Assembly: GCF_002210435.1 (NCBI RefSeq)
Contig: NZ_MZMV01000044.1
Span: 1 to 60,074, forward strand
DNA length: 60,074 nucleotides
Origin: Micromonospora wenchangensis
Lineage (GTDB): Bacteria > Actinomycetota > Actinomycetes > Mycobacteriales > Micromonosporaceae
Direction: 5' to 3'
Positions 52,734 to 60,074 of the stretch are shown one piece after another. The position numbers and the translations under genes were made by a program. The notes below the pieces were generated by a model. That model was not told where the DNA came from and searched no databases. It saw nothing but the letters and a program-made list of their open reading frames with translations. Numbering within the stretch: the first letter of the stretch is position 1; each line of letters begins with the position of its first letter.

Positions 52734-53282
52734 TCAGCCGACGGCGGGCCGGTCCGGGCCGGCGGGCAACGCCATCCGCAGGGCCAGCAGGTCGACACCG
52801 GGCAGCGGCGACCAGTCCCGCTGCGGGGTACGCACGAAACCGAGCCCCGCGTACAGCCGGTGGGCGGCGTCGGCGAGCCCGCTGCGGACGCAGATGACCA
52901 TCGCCGTGCAGCCCTGCGCCACCGCCCGGGACAGGCAGGCCCGCACCAGCGCCACCCCCACGCCCCGCCCCTGGGCGGCCGGGTCCACCGCCAGCATCCG
53001 GAACTCCGCCTCGCCCGGCCCGGACAGCTCCGCGTACGGGCTGCCGGGCAGCACGTAGGTGACCGAGCCGAGGACCGTGCCGGTCGCCCCGTCGACGGCG
53101 ACCAGGATCTCGCCGTGCTCCGCCCGACCGGCCACGTCGGCCAGCACCGCGCCGTAGCCGTTCTCGCCCTTGAGCTGACCGTCGGCCTCGTAGGCGGCGA
53201 CGGTCAACCGGGCCACCGCCGGGAACTCGGCCGGTACGGCCCGCCGGACCAGCAGCCCGGCCGACCGGTCGCCGGGGCTCAA
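52734..53282 (-). CDS. GNAT N-acetyltransferase
   Basis: The 182-residue protein has EFRMLAVDPAAQGRGVGVALVRACL (acetyl-CoA loop) and LYAGLGFVRTPQRDW. It starts with TTG at 53282, which overlaps the stop of the biotinyl-protein gene (TTGA), so it is probably translated by coupling. The substrate is unknown; resemblance is to general RimI/YkkB-like acetyltransferases. Confidence 0.82.
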   Translation of the reverse strand: MSPGDRSAGLLVRRAVPAEFPAVARLTVAAYEADGQLKGENGYGAVLADVAGRAEHGEILVAVDGATGTVLGSVTYVLPGSPYAELSGPGEAEFRMLAVDPAAQGRGVGVALVRACLSRAVAQGCTAMVICVRSGLADAAHRLYAGLGFVRTPQRDWSPLPGVDLLALRMALPAGPDRPAVG

Positions 53283-53494
53283 CCGATCACCGCAATCAGG
53301 TCACCGTCCTGCACCACGTCGCCCTCGTTGACCACGAGCTGCTCAACCACCCCGTCGGACTCGGCGACGACCGGGATCTCCATCTTCATCGACTCCAGGA
53401 TCACCAGCGTGTCCCCCTCGGAGACGGTGTCCCCCCTCGACGCGACGACCTTCCACACGTTGGCCACCATCTCGGCGCGGATCTCCTCGGCCAT
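53279..53494 (-). CDS. Biotinyl/lipoyl-domain protein (TB7.3-like biotin carrier)
   Basis: This is a 71-residue stand-alone biotinyl domain with the ESMKME motif; Lys37 is the expected biotinylation site. Length and sequence match the mycobacterial biotinylated protein TB7.3 (Rv3221c), as I recall it. The usual acyl-CoA carboxylase role is to carry carboxybiotin, but the partner enzyme of this small protein is not known here. ATG 53494 has a strong GAGGGAGGG site. Confidence 0.92.
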   Translation of the reverse strand: MAEEIRAEMVANVWKVVASRGDTVSEGDTLVILESMKMEIPVVAESDGVVEQLVVNEGDVVQDGDLIAVIG

Positions 53495-53729
53495 CACGGC
53501 CCTCCCTCTCCACCGGGTGTGCTTGCGTCGGTATCCAATCACGGACCGACCCCGCGTGGGCGGGAGAGCGCCACGCGCACCCCGGCGTACCCCTGCCGCC
53601 CCGGCGCACGACGGCGCACGCCGGCCGCACTAGCATCATCAGGTCGGACCCGACGCCGGGAGGCCGGCGGCGTGCACGCGGTCGCGGGTCGACCGCAGCA
53701 GGGGTCGGACCCATCACGAGGAGGTCAGT

Positions 53730-53804
53730 ATGGCGAAGAAGGCCCGTAAGAAGAAGGCCCGTAAGAAGAGCGGCGCGAACCACGGCAAGCGCCCCAACTC
53801 CTGA
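53730..53804 (+). CDS. 50S ribosomal protein bL37
   Basis: This 24-residue, extremely basic protein begins MAKKARKKKARKK and ends ANHGKRPNS. The ATG follows a perfect AGGAGGT at ideal distance. The C-terminal NHGKRPN sequence and size match bL37, first seen in the mycobacterial large ribosomal subunit. It is shorter than typical gene-calling thresholds. A 20-bp-stem terminator follows directly. Confidence 0.88.
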   Translation: MAKKARKKKARKKSGANHGKRPNS

Positions 53805-53855
53805 GCCGTTGCGGCGGGCGACCGCCGCGACGTCAGGTCCGGCCCCGCGCCGGAC

Positions 53856-53896
53856 ACGCCGGTGGCCCGGGTCGACTCGACCCGGGCCACCGGCGT
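53856..53896. terminator. Bidirectional terminator between bL37 and rsrA
   Basis: Perfect 20-bp inverted repeats flank a single C. The loop must therefore open a few base pairs of the stem. It serves the bL37 gene (plus) and rsrA (minus, stop at 53931). Confidence 0.8.
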
Positions 53897-53930
53897 TCGT
53901 CTCGTCCACGGCGGGTCCGCCGTGCGGGTG

Positions 53931-54218
53931 TCACTCGGCGAGTTCGCGGGACTCGCTGGCCTCGAAGACCACCAGCTCGGTGAGGCGTACCCGCAGCCGC
54001 TCGCGCAGCTTGTCGGGGGCGGTCTCGTTACCGCAGCACCGGGCCACCAGCGCCCGCACCTCCTGCTCGATGCCGTACTCGCGCAGGCAGGGCCCGCACT
54101 CGTCCAGGTGGTAGCGGATCAGCGAGCGGCGTTCCTCGGCGCACTCCAGGTCGAGGTAGAGGTAGACCTCCGCGAGCACTTCCCGGCAGTCCGTCTCGTG
54201 CGGCTTCCCACAGCTCAC
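53931..54218 (-). CDS. rsrA: Redox-sensing zinc anti-sigma factor RsrA
   Basis: The 95-residue protein has the ZAS motif HLDECGPC. C11, H37, C41 and C44 occupy the positions of the zinc ligands of Streptomyces coelicolor RsrA. In the reduced form such proteins bind SigR; disulfide formation releases zinc and the sigma factor under thiol-oxidative stress. GTG 54218 starts 1 base after the sigR stop, so the pair is coupled. Confidence 0.95.
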   Translation of the reverse strand: MSCGKPHETDCREVLAEVYLYLDLECAEERRSLIRYHLDECGPCLREYGIEQEVRALVARCCGNETAPDKLRERLRVRLTELVVFEASESRELAE

Positions 54219-54219
54219 G

Positions 54220-55041
54220 TCACACCTCCCGACCGGCAGTGGCGGTGGTCGAACCCTTCGCGGGCTGCGCGGCGCTGAAGCCGCGCTCCGCGGCGTACCG
54301 CTCCAGCAGCTTGCGCAGGTTACGACGCCCGCGGTGCAACCGGGACATCACGGTGCCGATCGGCGTGCCCATGATGTCGGCGACCTCCTTGTACGAGAAG
54401 CCCTCGACATCGGTCAGGTAGACGGCCAGGCGGAACTCCTCAGGCAACTGCTGGAGGGCCTCCTTGACGTCGGTGTCCGGCAGCCGGTCCAGTGCCTCGG
54501 TCTCGGCCGACCGCAACCCGCTGGAGGTGTGCGACTCGGCCTCGGCGAGCTGCCAGTCGGTGATCTCCTCCGTGGGCGCCTGGATGGGCTGGCGCTGCCG
54601 CTTGCGGTAGGAGTTGATGTAGGTGTTGGTCAGGATCCGGTAGAGCCAGGCCTTCAGGTTGGTGCCCTGCTCGAACTGGTGGAAGGCCGCGTACGCCTTC
54701 AGGTACGTCTCCTGGACCAGGTCCTCGGCGTCGGCCGGGTTACGCGTCATCCGCAGCCCGGCGGCGTAGAGCTGATCGACGAAGGGCATCGCGTCCCGCT
54801 CGAAGCGGGCCCTGCGCTCGTCCGTCTTCTCGGTGGTCAACCGCACATCCCCTCGCGTCGGATGCTGTCCCGCCGAGGATACGCGGACGGACCGGTCCGC
54901 AGCTTCCGTTCTGCCGGGTGTGCCCGTACTCACCACCCGGGGGCCGGTCCCCACCGCCGGCCAGTCCGGGCCGTCGAGCAGCCTTCTGAGCTGCCGCGCG
55001 TCCCGATCGTCCCGCTCCCGGCTCCGTGTCTCGGTCGGCAC
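54220..55041 (-). CDS. sigR: ECF sigma factor SigR/SigH, with extended N-terminal form
   Basis: The 273-residue ORF includes region 2 (ARFERDAMPFVDQLYAAGLRMTRNPADAEDLVQETY, then WLYRILTNTYINSYRK) and region 4 (LPEEFRLAVYLTDVEGFSYKEVADIMGTPIGTVMSRLHRGR). It directs transcription of thiol-stress genes. The conserved protein proper begins near GTG 54846 or TTG 54840, the latter having AGGGG 8 bases upstream. GTG 55041, with GAGGGGGG 6-7 bases upstream, gives about 65 extra residues, comparable to the stress-induced unstable SigR' of Streptomyces. I annotate the long form; both are probably made. Confidence 0.93.
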   Translation of the reverse strand: MPTETRSRERDDRDARQLRRLLDGPDWPAVGTGPRVVSTGTPGRTEAADRSVRVSSAGQHPTRGDVRLTTEKTDERRARFERDAMPFVDQLYAAGLRMTRNPADAEDLVQETYLKAYAAFHQFEQGTNLKAWLYRILTNTYINSYRKRQRQPIQAPTEEITDWQLAEAESHTSSGLRSAETEALDRLPDTDVKEALQQLPEEFRLAVYLTDVEGFSYKEVADIMGTPIGTVMSRLHRGRRNLRKLLERYAAERGFSAAQPAKGSTTATAGREV

Positions 55042-55080
55042 CGGTCACCCCCCTCGCCAGATTCCTCGTCCGGGAGTCGT

Positions 55081-55107
55081 AACACCCGACCGCCGGCCGC
55101 ACATTCC
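55081..55107 (-). promoter_or_regulatory. SigR-dependent autoregulatory promoter of sigR
   Basis: On the minus strand, GGAAT (55107-55103) and GTT (55083-55081) are separated by 19 bases, which fits the SigR/SigH consensus GGAAT-N18/19-GTT. Transcription would begin about 30 bases upstream of the long-form GTG at 55041. Confidence 0.7.
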
Positions 55108-55300
55108 GCCGGCCCCCGCTCCTGGTCCCGGCCCGCCCGGTCGGCTACCGGAGGACTGGGACCAGGAAGGGCCTGGGAGGGACGGTCCCGACCACCCGAA
55201 CCGGAAGGTCGGCACCACCGGATGCAACGAGGGGTCCGGCGGGGCGGAAACGGGTGGTCAGCACGGCGAACGGGCCCGGCGATGCGGGTGGCCGCAGCGG

Positions 55301-55912
55301 TCAGCGGGCCCACCGGTAGGTGCGCAGCCAGGCGAGCACCGCGGCGGCCACCCCGGCCGGGTCCTGGCGCAGGTCGTGACGTTCGCCACGGCGCACGACC
55401 ACCTGCACCGGGCCGGCGGCGACGGGCAGCCCGAACGGGTCCCGGTCGCCGTTGACCACCAGCGTGGGCAGGCCGGTGACCAGCTCGTCGGCCCGGGAAC
55501 GCTCCGGGCGGCCGGGCGGGTGCAGCGGGAAGGCCAGGGCGACGACCCCGACCGCCCCCACCGCGCCGGCCGTCCGGCAGGCCACCCGGGCGCCGCTGGA
55601 CCGGCCACCGACCAGCAGCGGCAGGTCGGGGTGCCGGCGGCGCAGTACGGCCAGCACCGCCGTCCACGCCTCGTCCAGGTGCCCCGCCGGGGCCGGCGCC
55701 CGGCGGCCGGCCACCCGGTAGGGCTGGGTCACCCGGGCCACCAGCACCCCGGCGTCGCGGGCGGTGTCGCGTACGGCCAGCAGGTCCGGGGCGTCCACCG
55801 CACCGCCGGCCCCGTGGCCGAGCACGAGTAGGGACGTCGGCGGGCCGGTCGGCCGGTCGGTGTCGACCCGGGCCGGGCCGCGCGGGGTGTCGAGCTGCGT
55901 GGAGCGGGACAT
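55301..55912 (-). CDS. Alpha/beta-hydrolase (KANL3/Tex30-like)
   Basis: This 203-residue cytosolic hydrolase has LLVLGHGAGG (oxyanion region), the nucleophile elbow GGRSSGAR, an acid in NGDRDPFG, and a His in RHDLRQ. It is of the dienelactone hydrolase-like, KANL3/Tex30 group, of unknown function. Start ATG 55912 has no strong ribosome binding site. A hairpin (55120-55129 with 55158-55167) lies between it and the sigR promoter. Confidence 0.8.
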   Translation of the reverse strand: MSRSTQLDTPRGPARVDTDRPTGPPTSLLVLGHGAGGAVDAPDLLAVRDTARDAGVLVARVTQPYRVAGRRAPAPAGHLDEAWTAVLAVLRRRHPDLPLLVGGRSSGARVACRTAGAVGAVGVVALAFPLHPPGRPERSRADELVTGLPTLVVNGDRDPFGLPVAAGPVQVVVRRGERHDLRQDPAGVAAAVLAWLRTYRWAR

Positions 55913-55944
55913 CCGGCCATTCTGCGCCGTGGCCGGCGGGATGA

Positions 55945-56337
55945 TCAGCTCAACGGCACCAGGGTGAGCAACTGGTCGCGCACCGGTGGACCGGCGTCGC
56001 CGGCCGCACCGGAGTCGGCGCCGACCTCGCCGCGCCAGGCGACCAGCATGGCCCGGCGCTCGCGGGGCGTGGTGCCGCCCCACACGCCGTGGGTGTCGCC
56101 CACCTCCAGCGCCCAGGCCAGGCAGGAACCCTGCACGTCGCAGCTACGGCAGAGCGCGACCGCCGCGTCGGCCGGTTCGTTGGGCGCCGGAAAGAACGTC
56201 TCCGGGTCCACGCTCTGGCAGGTACCTCTGGTCCGCCAGGCATCGTCGGAACGGCGGTCCCGCAACGCGCGGAGCAGTCGCGGATCTCGTCGTGCGGCGG
56301 CCACCTCGTGCGGTCGGGGCATACGTGCCCGGGTCAT
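55945..56337 (-). CDS. WhiB-family transcription factor
   Basis: This 130-residue Wbl protein has cluster ligands C40, C63, C66 and C72 and the GVWGGTTPRERR motif. It lacks the C-terminal AT-hook of WhiB7/WblC, so it is another subtype. The C-terminal 30 residues are low complexity (GAAGDAGPP). The N-terminus is extended compared with WhiB1. ATG 56337 has GGGGAGGTG 8 bases upstream. The 200-base upstream region is AT-richer than average, and promoter elements there are uncertain (TTGTCT/GATACA is one pair). Confidence 0.9.
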   Translation of the reverse strand: MTRARMPRPHEVAAARRDPRLLRALRDRRSDDAWRTRGTCQSVDPETFFPAPNEPADAAVALCRSCDVQGSCLAWALEVGDTHGVWGGTTPRERRAMLVAWRGEVGADSGAAGDAGPPVRDQLLTLVPLS

Positions 56338-56537
56338 CACACCCACCTCCCCCGTGGGACCGGCAAGATCGACGGGCGTCGTTCGCACTGCGCGAGGACG
56401 CTCCCAGTGCCAGCGCTGTGTTGTATCGCACTGTCGGCTACCGAGACAAGAGGTGTGCCGGAAAGATGGCAAAAGATCCGAGCGACGTTTCACCCGGAAC
56501 TCTGGCAATTCGTACGCGCCAATGTCACCTATCGCGA

Positions 56538-57236
56538 TCAGAACAGTGCGTCGTTCCCGTGGGAGCGTTCCCGGTCCGGCGACACCCGGACGGTCAACTC
56601 CGGGCCGTCGTTGCGCACGTCGCCCACCGCCGTACCGACCGGGCGGATCTCCAGCCCGGCGAGCCAGTCCGCCGGCGGCGGGACCAGCAGCGCCGCCGGG
56701 TCGTCGGCCGGGGCGAGCCAGTCCGCCCACCGGTCGGGCGGCAGCAGCAGCGGCATCCGGTCGTGCACCTCGGCCAGCTCGCCCACCGCCGCCGTGGTGA
56801 GCACGCTGAACGTGAGCGTCGTCTCCCACCGCGACCAGATCCCGGCCAACGCCAGCACCGAACCGTCCCGCGGGGTCATGAAGTAGGGCTGCTTGCCGCC
56901 GCCGGCCCGGCGCACCCACTCGTACCAGCCGTCGGCCGGGACCAGGCAGCGGCGGCGGGCGAACGGCAGGGCGTACGCCCGGCTGGTGGCGACCGTCTCG
57001 GCCCGCGCGTTGATCATCCGGGCCGCCCCGGCGGCCGACTTCGCCCAGTGCGGCACCAGCCCCCAGCGGCCCACCGAGAGCGCCCGCCCCCGCTCCGGAT
57101 CGACCCGCACCAGCGGCACCCGGTCGGTCGGCGCGACGTTGTGGTCCGGCCGGACCCCGCCGTCGGTGTCGTCGTACGACTCGAAGACCGCGCTCAGGTC
57201 CCCGGAGCTCCGGGTCGTCGCGTACCTGCCGCACAT
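56538..57236 (-). CDS. SRAP-family abasic-site DNA-protein crosslinking protein (YedK/HMCES-like)
   Basis: The 232-residue protein begins MCGRYATT; the N-terminal Met is removed so that Cys2 attacks abasic sites in single-stranded DNA. It also has NARAET, PADGWYEW and EVHDRMP, with the conserved Asn, Glu and His. Such proteins protect abasic sites at stalled forks. The neighbouring order SRAP - aroA - rsgA matches Rv3226c-Rv3228 from memory. It is divergent from aroA with a 102-base gap. Confidence 0.93.
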   Translation of the reverse strand: MCGRYATTRSSGDLSAVFESYDDTDGGVRPDHNVAPTDRVPLVRVDPERGRALSVGRWGLVPHWAKSAAGAARMINARAETVATSRAYALPFARRRCLVPADGWYEWVRRAGGGKQPYFMTPRDGSVLALAGIWSRWETTLTFSVLTTAAVGELAEVHDRMPLLLPPDRWADWLAPADDPAALLVPPPADWLAGLEIRPVGTAVGDVRNDGPELTVRVSPDRERSHGNDALF

Positions 57237-57338
57237 GACGCCAACGCTAACCCCCCGCGCCGCCGTCGGCTGTCCCGCCCACCGGGAGTCGGCCCGTCGG
57301 CAGGCTCGAAATCGCCGTCGGGTTGGCAGAATGTGACC

Positions 57339-58640
57339 GTGGGAAACCTGACCGCCACCCGTCCGCAGCAGCCCTGGGCGGCACCGACCGCCACCGACCC
57401 GGTCACCGCCGCCCTGCGCCTCCCCGGCTCCAAGTCGATGACCGCGCGGGCCCTGGTGCTCAGCGCGCTGGCCGGCGGCCCGTCGACACTGCACGGGCCG
57501 CTGCGCGCCCGCGACACCGAACTCATGGCCGGGGGGCTGCGGGCGATGGGCGCCCACGTCTCGGTCTCCGACGACGACCGCTGGCTCGTCCGACCGCACC
57601 GGCTGGTCGGCCCGGCCCACGTCGACGTCGGGCTCGCCGGCACCGTGATGCGGTTCGTCCCGCCGGTCGCCGGGCTCACCGAGGGACGGGTCACCTTCGA
57701 CGGCGACCCGCAGGCCCGGGTCCGGCCGCTCGGCCCGCTGATCGGCGCACTGCGCTCGCTCGGCGTCCGGATCGACGCGCCGGAGACCGGCAGCCTGCCC
57801 CTGGTGGTGCAGGGCGTCGGCCGGGTCACCGGCGGCGAGGTGGTGATCGACGCCTCCGCCTCCAGCCAGCTCGTCTCCGGCCTGCTGCTCGCCGGGGCAC
57901 GCTTCGACCGGGGCGTGGTGGTCCGGCACCAGGGCCCACCGGTGCCCTCCGCGCCGCACCTGCGGATGACGGTGCAGATGCTGCGGGCCGCCGGGGCGGC
58001 CGTCGACGACACCGTCCCCGACGTGTGGGTGGTCGAGCCGGGACCGCTCGCCGGCCGCGGCTGGGAGATCGAACCCGACCTCTCCGGCGCGGTCCCGTTC
58101 TTCGCCGCCGCCCTGGTCACCGGCGGCGAGGTCACCCTCCAGGGGTGGCCGCACAACAGCGTCCAGCCCGTCGAGCAGCTCCGCTCGCTGCTGGACCGGA
58201 TGGGCGGCGAGGTCACCCTGACCACCGCCGGGCTGACCGTGCGGGGCACCGGCACCGTGCACGGCCTGACCGCCGACCTGTCCGACGTCAGCGAGCTGAC
58301 CCCGGCGCTGACCGCGCTCGCCATGCTTGCCGACTCGCCGTCGACGTTCACCGGCATCGGCCACATCCGGGGGCACGAGACCGACCGGATCGCCGCGCTG
58401 GCCCGGGAGTTCACCGGGCTCGGCGCCGACCTGACCGAGACCGCCGACGGGCTGGAGATCCGGCCCCGACCGCTACGCGGGGGCACCTTCCGCACCTACG
58501 CCGACCACCGGATGGCGCACGCCGCCGCGGTGGCCGGGCTCGCCGTCCCCGGCATCGAGGTGGACGACGTGGCGTGCACCTCGAAGACCATGCCCGAGTT
58601 CCCGGCACTATGGTCGGCGATGGTGACCGGCAAGAGCTGA
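57339..58640 (+). CDS. aroA: 3-phosphoshikimate 1-carboxyvinyltransferase (EPSP synthase)
   Basis: The 433-residue enzyme has LPGSKSMTARALVLSAL at the N-terminus (the usual Asn before Arg is Ala here), GLAGTVMRFVPP, DASASSQLVSG, EPDLSGAVPFFAAA and IRGHETDRIAAL with catalytic residues, and a C-terminal TSKTMPEFP. It makes EPSP in the shikimate pathway. GTG 57339 is chosen; GTG 57333 is in frame. No ribosome binding site is visible, so a leaderless transcript is possible. The stop is 18 bases before rsgA. Confidence 0.94.
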   Translation: MGNLTATRPQQPWAAPTATDPVTAALRLPGSKSMTARALVLSALAGGPSTLHGPLRARDTELMAGGLRAMGAHVSVSDDDRWLVRPHRLVGPAHVDVGLAGTVMRFVPPVAGLTEGRVTFDGDPQARVRPLGPLIGALRSLGVRIDAPETGSLPLVVQGVGRVTGGEVVIDASASSQLVSGLLLAGARFDRGVVVRHQGPPVPSAPHLRMTVQMLRAAGAAVDDTVPDVWVVEPGPLAGRGWEIEPDLSGAVPFFAAALVTGGEVTLQGWPHNSVQPVEQLRSLLDRMGGEVTLTTAGLTVRGTGTVHGLTADLSDVSELTPALTALAMLADSPSTFTGIGHIRGHETDRIAALAREFTGLGADLTETADGLEIRPRPLRGGTFRTYADHRMAHAAAVAGLAVPGIEVDDVACTSKTMPEFPALWSAMVTGKS

Positions 58641-58658
58641 CGGCGGAGGGGGCGGGTC

Positions 58659-59738
58659 CTGGCAACCAAGCGACGGGAGTACGACGAGGACGACGTACGG
58701 GTCCGGCCCGGCCGGTCCTCACGTCCGCGTACCCGGACCCGCCCCCGGCACGACGACGCGGTCGACGGGTTCGTGATCGCCGTCGACCGGGGCCGCTACA
58801 CCTGCGTGCTCCCCGACGCCCCGGACGGTGCCGCCGTCACCGCCATGCGGGCCCGCGAACTGGGCCGCAAGTCGGTGGTGGTCGGCGACCGGGTGAGCCT
58901 GGTCGGCGACGTCTCCGGCGCGGACGGGGCACTGGCCCGGATCGTCCGGATCGCCGAGCGGCGCTCGGTGCTGCGGCGCACCGCCGACGACGACGAGAAC
59001 ACCGCCGAGGGACGGCTGGAACGGGTGGTGGTCGCCAACGCCGACCAACTGGTGATCGTCAGCGCGCTGGCCGACCCGCCGCCCCGGACCGGCTTCATCG
59101 ACCGTTGCCTGGTCGCGGCGTACGACGCCGACATCGAGCCGCTGCTCTGCCTCACCAAGGCCGACCTGGCCGGCCCGGCACAGGTGGTCGGCTACTACAC
59201 CGAACTGGAACTGCCGTACGTGCTGGTCCGGCCCGACTCCGACCTCGACGCGCTGCGCGCCCTGCTCGCCGGCCGGGTGTCGGTGCTGGTGGGGCACTCC
59301 GGGGTCGGCAAGTCGACGCTGGTCAACCGGCTGGTGCCGGACGCGCTGCGGGCGGTAGGCGTGGTCAGCGCCATCGGCCGGGGCCGGCACACCTCCACCA
59401 GCGCGGTGGCGCTGCGGCTGCCGCGTACCCCGGACGGCGACGGTGACCCGGGCTGGATCGTGGACACCCCGGGCATCCGCAGTTTCGGGCTGGCCCACGT
59501 CTCGGCCGAGAGCCTGCTGCACGGGTTCCCCGACCTGGTGGAGGGGACGGTGGACTGCCCGCCCAACTGCCCGCACACCCCGGACGAGGCGGACTGCGCC
59601 CTGGACGCCTGGGTGGCCGCCGGCAAGGCCGACCCGCGCCGGCTGGCCTCGTACCGTCGGCTGCTGGCCTCCCGCGCCGGCGAGGGCGACCCCCGCGAAG
59701 CGGAACGCAACCCCGGCGACCCCCTCGCCGGCTCCTGA
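58659..59738 (+). CDS. rsgA: Ribosome small-subunit-dependent GTPase RsgA, CTG start
   Basis: The 359-residue circularly permuted GTPase has an OB domain, then G4 TKAD, G1 GHSGVGKST, G2 GRGRHTSTS and G3 DTPG, and a C-terminal zinc motif CPPNCPHTPDEADC. It aids late maturation of the 30S subunit. The conserved N-terminal stretch (DEDDVRVRPGRSSRPRTRTR) is in frame but has no ATG or GTG before it; only CTG 58659, 9 bases after GGAGG, can start it because the aroA stop is in the same frame upstream. GTG 58773 would remove this stretch. Confidence 0.93.
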   Translation: MATKRREYDEDDVRVRPGRSSRPRTRTRPRHDDAVDGFVIAVDRGRYTCVLPDAPDGAAVTAMRARELGRKSVVVGDRVSLVGDVSGADGALARIVRIAERRSVLRRTADDDENTAEGRLERVVVANADQLVIVSALADPPPRTGFIDRCLVAAYDADIEPLLCLTKADLAGPAQVVGYYTELELPYVLVRPDSDLDALRALLAGRVSVLVGHSGVGKSTLVNRLVPDALRAVGVVSAIGRGRHTSTSAVALRLPRTPDGDGDPGWIVDTPGIRSFGLAHVSAESLLHGFPDLVEGTVDCPPNCPHTPDEADCALDAWVAAGKADPRRLASYRRLLASRAGEGDPREAERNPGDPLAGS

Positions 59739-60034
59739 CCGCCCTTCCCCTCACCTCCCGCCCCGCCCTCGTCCGGCCCTGCCCGCGCGCCCCTGCCGGC
59801 CCCGCACCCGACGCCCCGACCCCACCGCCCCCACGCCCCGGTGATCAAGAAGTTTGCGTCAAGTGATCAAGAGGTTTGCGTCAATCCTAGGCGCTGCCGT
59901 GACGCAAACCTCTTGATCACGCGAGCGGAGGGCGGAGGGCGGGGGGGCGGGGGGCGGGGAGCGGGAGCGGGGAGCGGGAGCGGGGGTGGGGGCGGGCGGG
60001 GTGGGGGTGGTGGGGAGGGGGTTAGGGTTTCGGG
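59739..60034. other. Skewed intergenic region between rsgA and hisN
   Basis: These 296 bases divide into a C-rich first 100, a central group of 22-bp repeats (59841-59920), and a final G-rich stretch (about 59927-60018) with many runs of three or more G. No gene is supported in it. The short minus-strand ORF crossing the G-rich stretch is low-complexity. Confidence 0.6.
59841..59920. repeat. 22-bp repeat: two tandem and one inverted unit
   Basis: Units at 59841-59862 and 59863-59884 are direct tandem copies of GTGATCAAGAGGTTTGCGTC plus two bases, with one mismatch. The third, at 59900-59920, is an exact reverse complement of 21 bases, separated by 15 bases. Copies 2 and 3 can form a 21-bp hairpin. 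Confidence 0.85.
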
Positions 60035-60074
60035 GTGACGGGGTATGCGGGTGACATCGATCTTGCTCATCGGC
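60035..60074 (+). CDS. hisN: Start of histidinol-phosphatase / inositol monophosphatase-type protein (partial)
   Basis: The last 40 bases encode MTGYAGDIDLAHR from GTG 60035, the typical beginning of actinobacterial HisN, which regularly follows rsgA. Only 13 residues are visible, so the call rests on this short match and on gene order. Confidence 0.55.
   Translation, partial: MTGYAGDIDLAHR

Noticed and set aside
59867..60070. Short minus-strand ORF at the right edge
   Set aside because: It is nearly all Pro from the G-rich tract, and it overlaps the better-supported hisN start on the plus strand.

Overview
The window comes from a high-GC actinomycete, most probably a Micromonosporaceae member (Micromonospora-like). 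Reasons: GC above about 70 percent, many GTG starts and 4-base start/stop overlaps, two WhiB proteins, a fused 2-oxoglutarate decarboxylase/E1 (Kgd), nickel superoxide dismutase with its protease, the SigR/RsrA pair, and the 24-residue ribosomal protein bL37. It is chromosomal housekeeping sequence. I see no tRNA, rRNA, insertion sequence, prophage or CRISPR array.

Layout. 1-16.2 kb: partial zinc-ribbon membrane protein, cutA, a coupled patatin/acyltransferase pair, a membrane Ser/Thr kinase, a GT4 glycosyltransferase, a response regulator - histidine kinase - HtrA protease set, a PadR/DUF4097 pair, an OlsB/OlsA-like acyltransferase pair, a hotdog protein and an ABC exporter. 16.2-28.9 kb: kgd with a small leader ORF and DUF6104 gene, a deacetylase/glycosyltransferase fusion with a membrane partner, pta-ackA, and two paralogous lipoprotein hydrolases. 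28.9-35.2 kb: quinone-oxidoreductase, malic enzyme, sodX/sodN followed by a coupled GNAT and RsbW-like gene, a lipid kinase and whiB1/wblE. 35.3-39 kb: assimilatory sulfate reduction (leader peptide, sir, zinc ribbon, cysH, sirohydrochlorin chelatase). 39.5-45.4 kb: an exopolysaccharide locus (two GT39-type proteins, a GH26-like hydrolase, a cellulose-synthase-like GT2). 45.6-60 kb: pdtaS, a SIS protein, a TPR protein, an MFS pump with TetR, a biotinyl protein, bL37, rsrA, sigR, a hydrolase, a WhiB, an SRAP protein, aroA, rsgA and the first codons of hisN.

How they work together. From memory, the gene set lipid kinase - whiB1 - pdtaS - TB7.3 - rshA - sigH - SRAP - aroA - rsgA matches the order around Rv3218-Rv3228 of Mycobacterium tuberculosis. 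Here the sulfate and polysaccharide loci lie between whiB1 and pdtaS. Recurrent themes are redox and stress control (SigR/RsrA, two WhiB proteins, NiSOD, an RsbW-like factor) and envelope polysaccharide and lipid synthesis.

Most notable non-coding structure. Three intergenic 74-bp imperfect palindromes share a fixed block pattern (11530-11603, 39146-39219, 50275-50348). A second, 22-bp repeat family lies at the right end. A SigR-type promoter precedes sigR so that an N-terminally extended SigR could be made. A Cys-containing leader peptide and an RNA stem beside the ribosome binding site precede sir.
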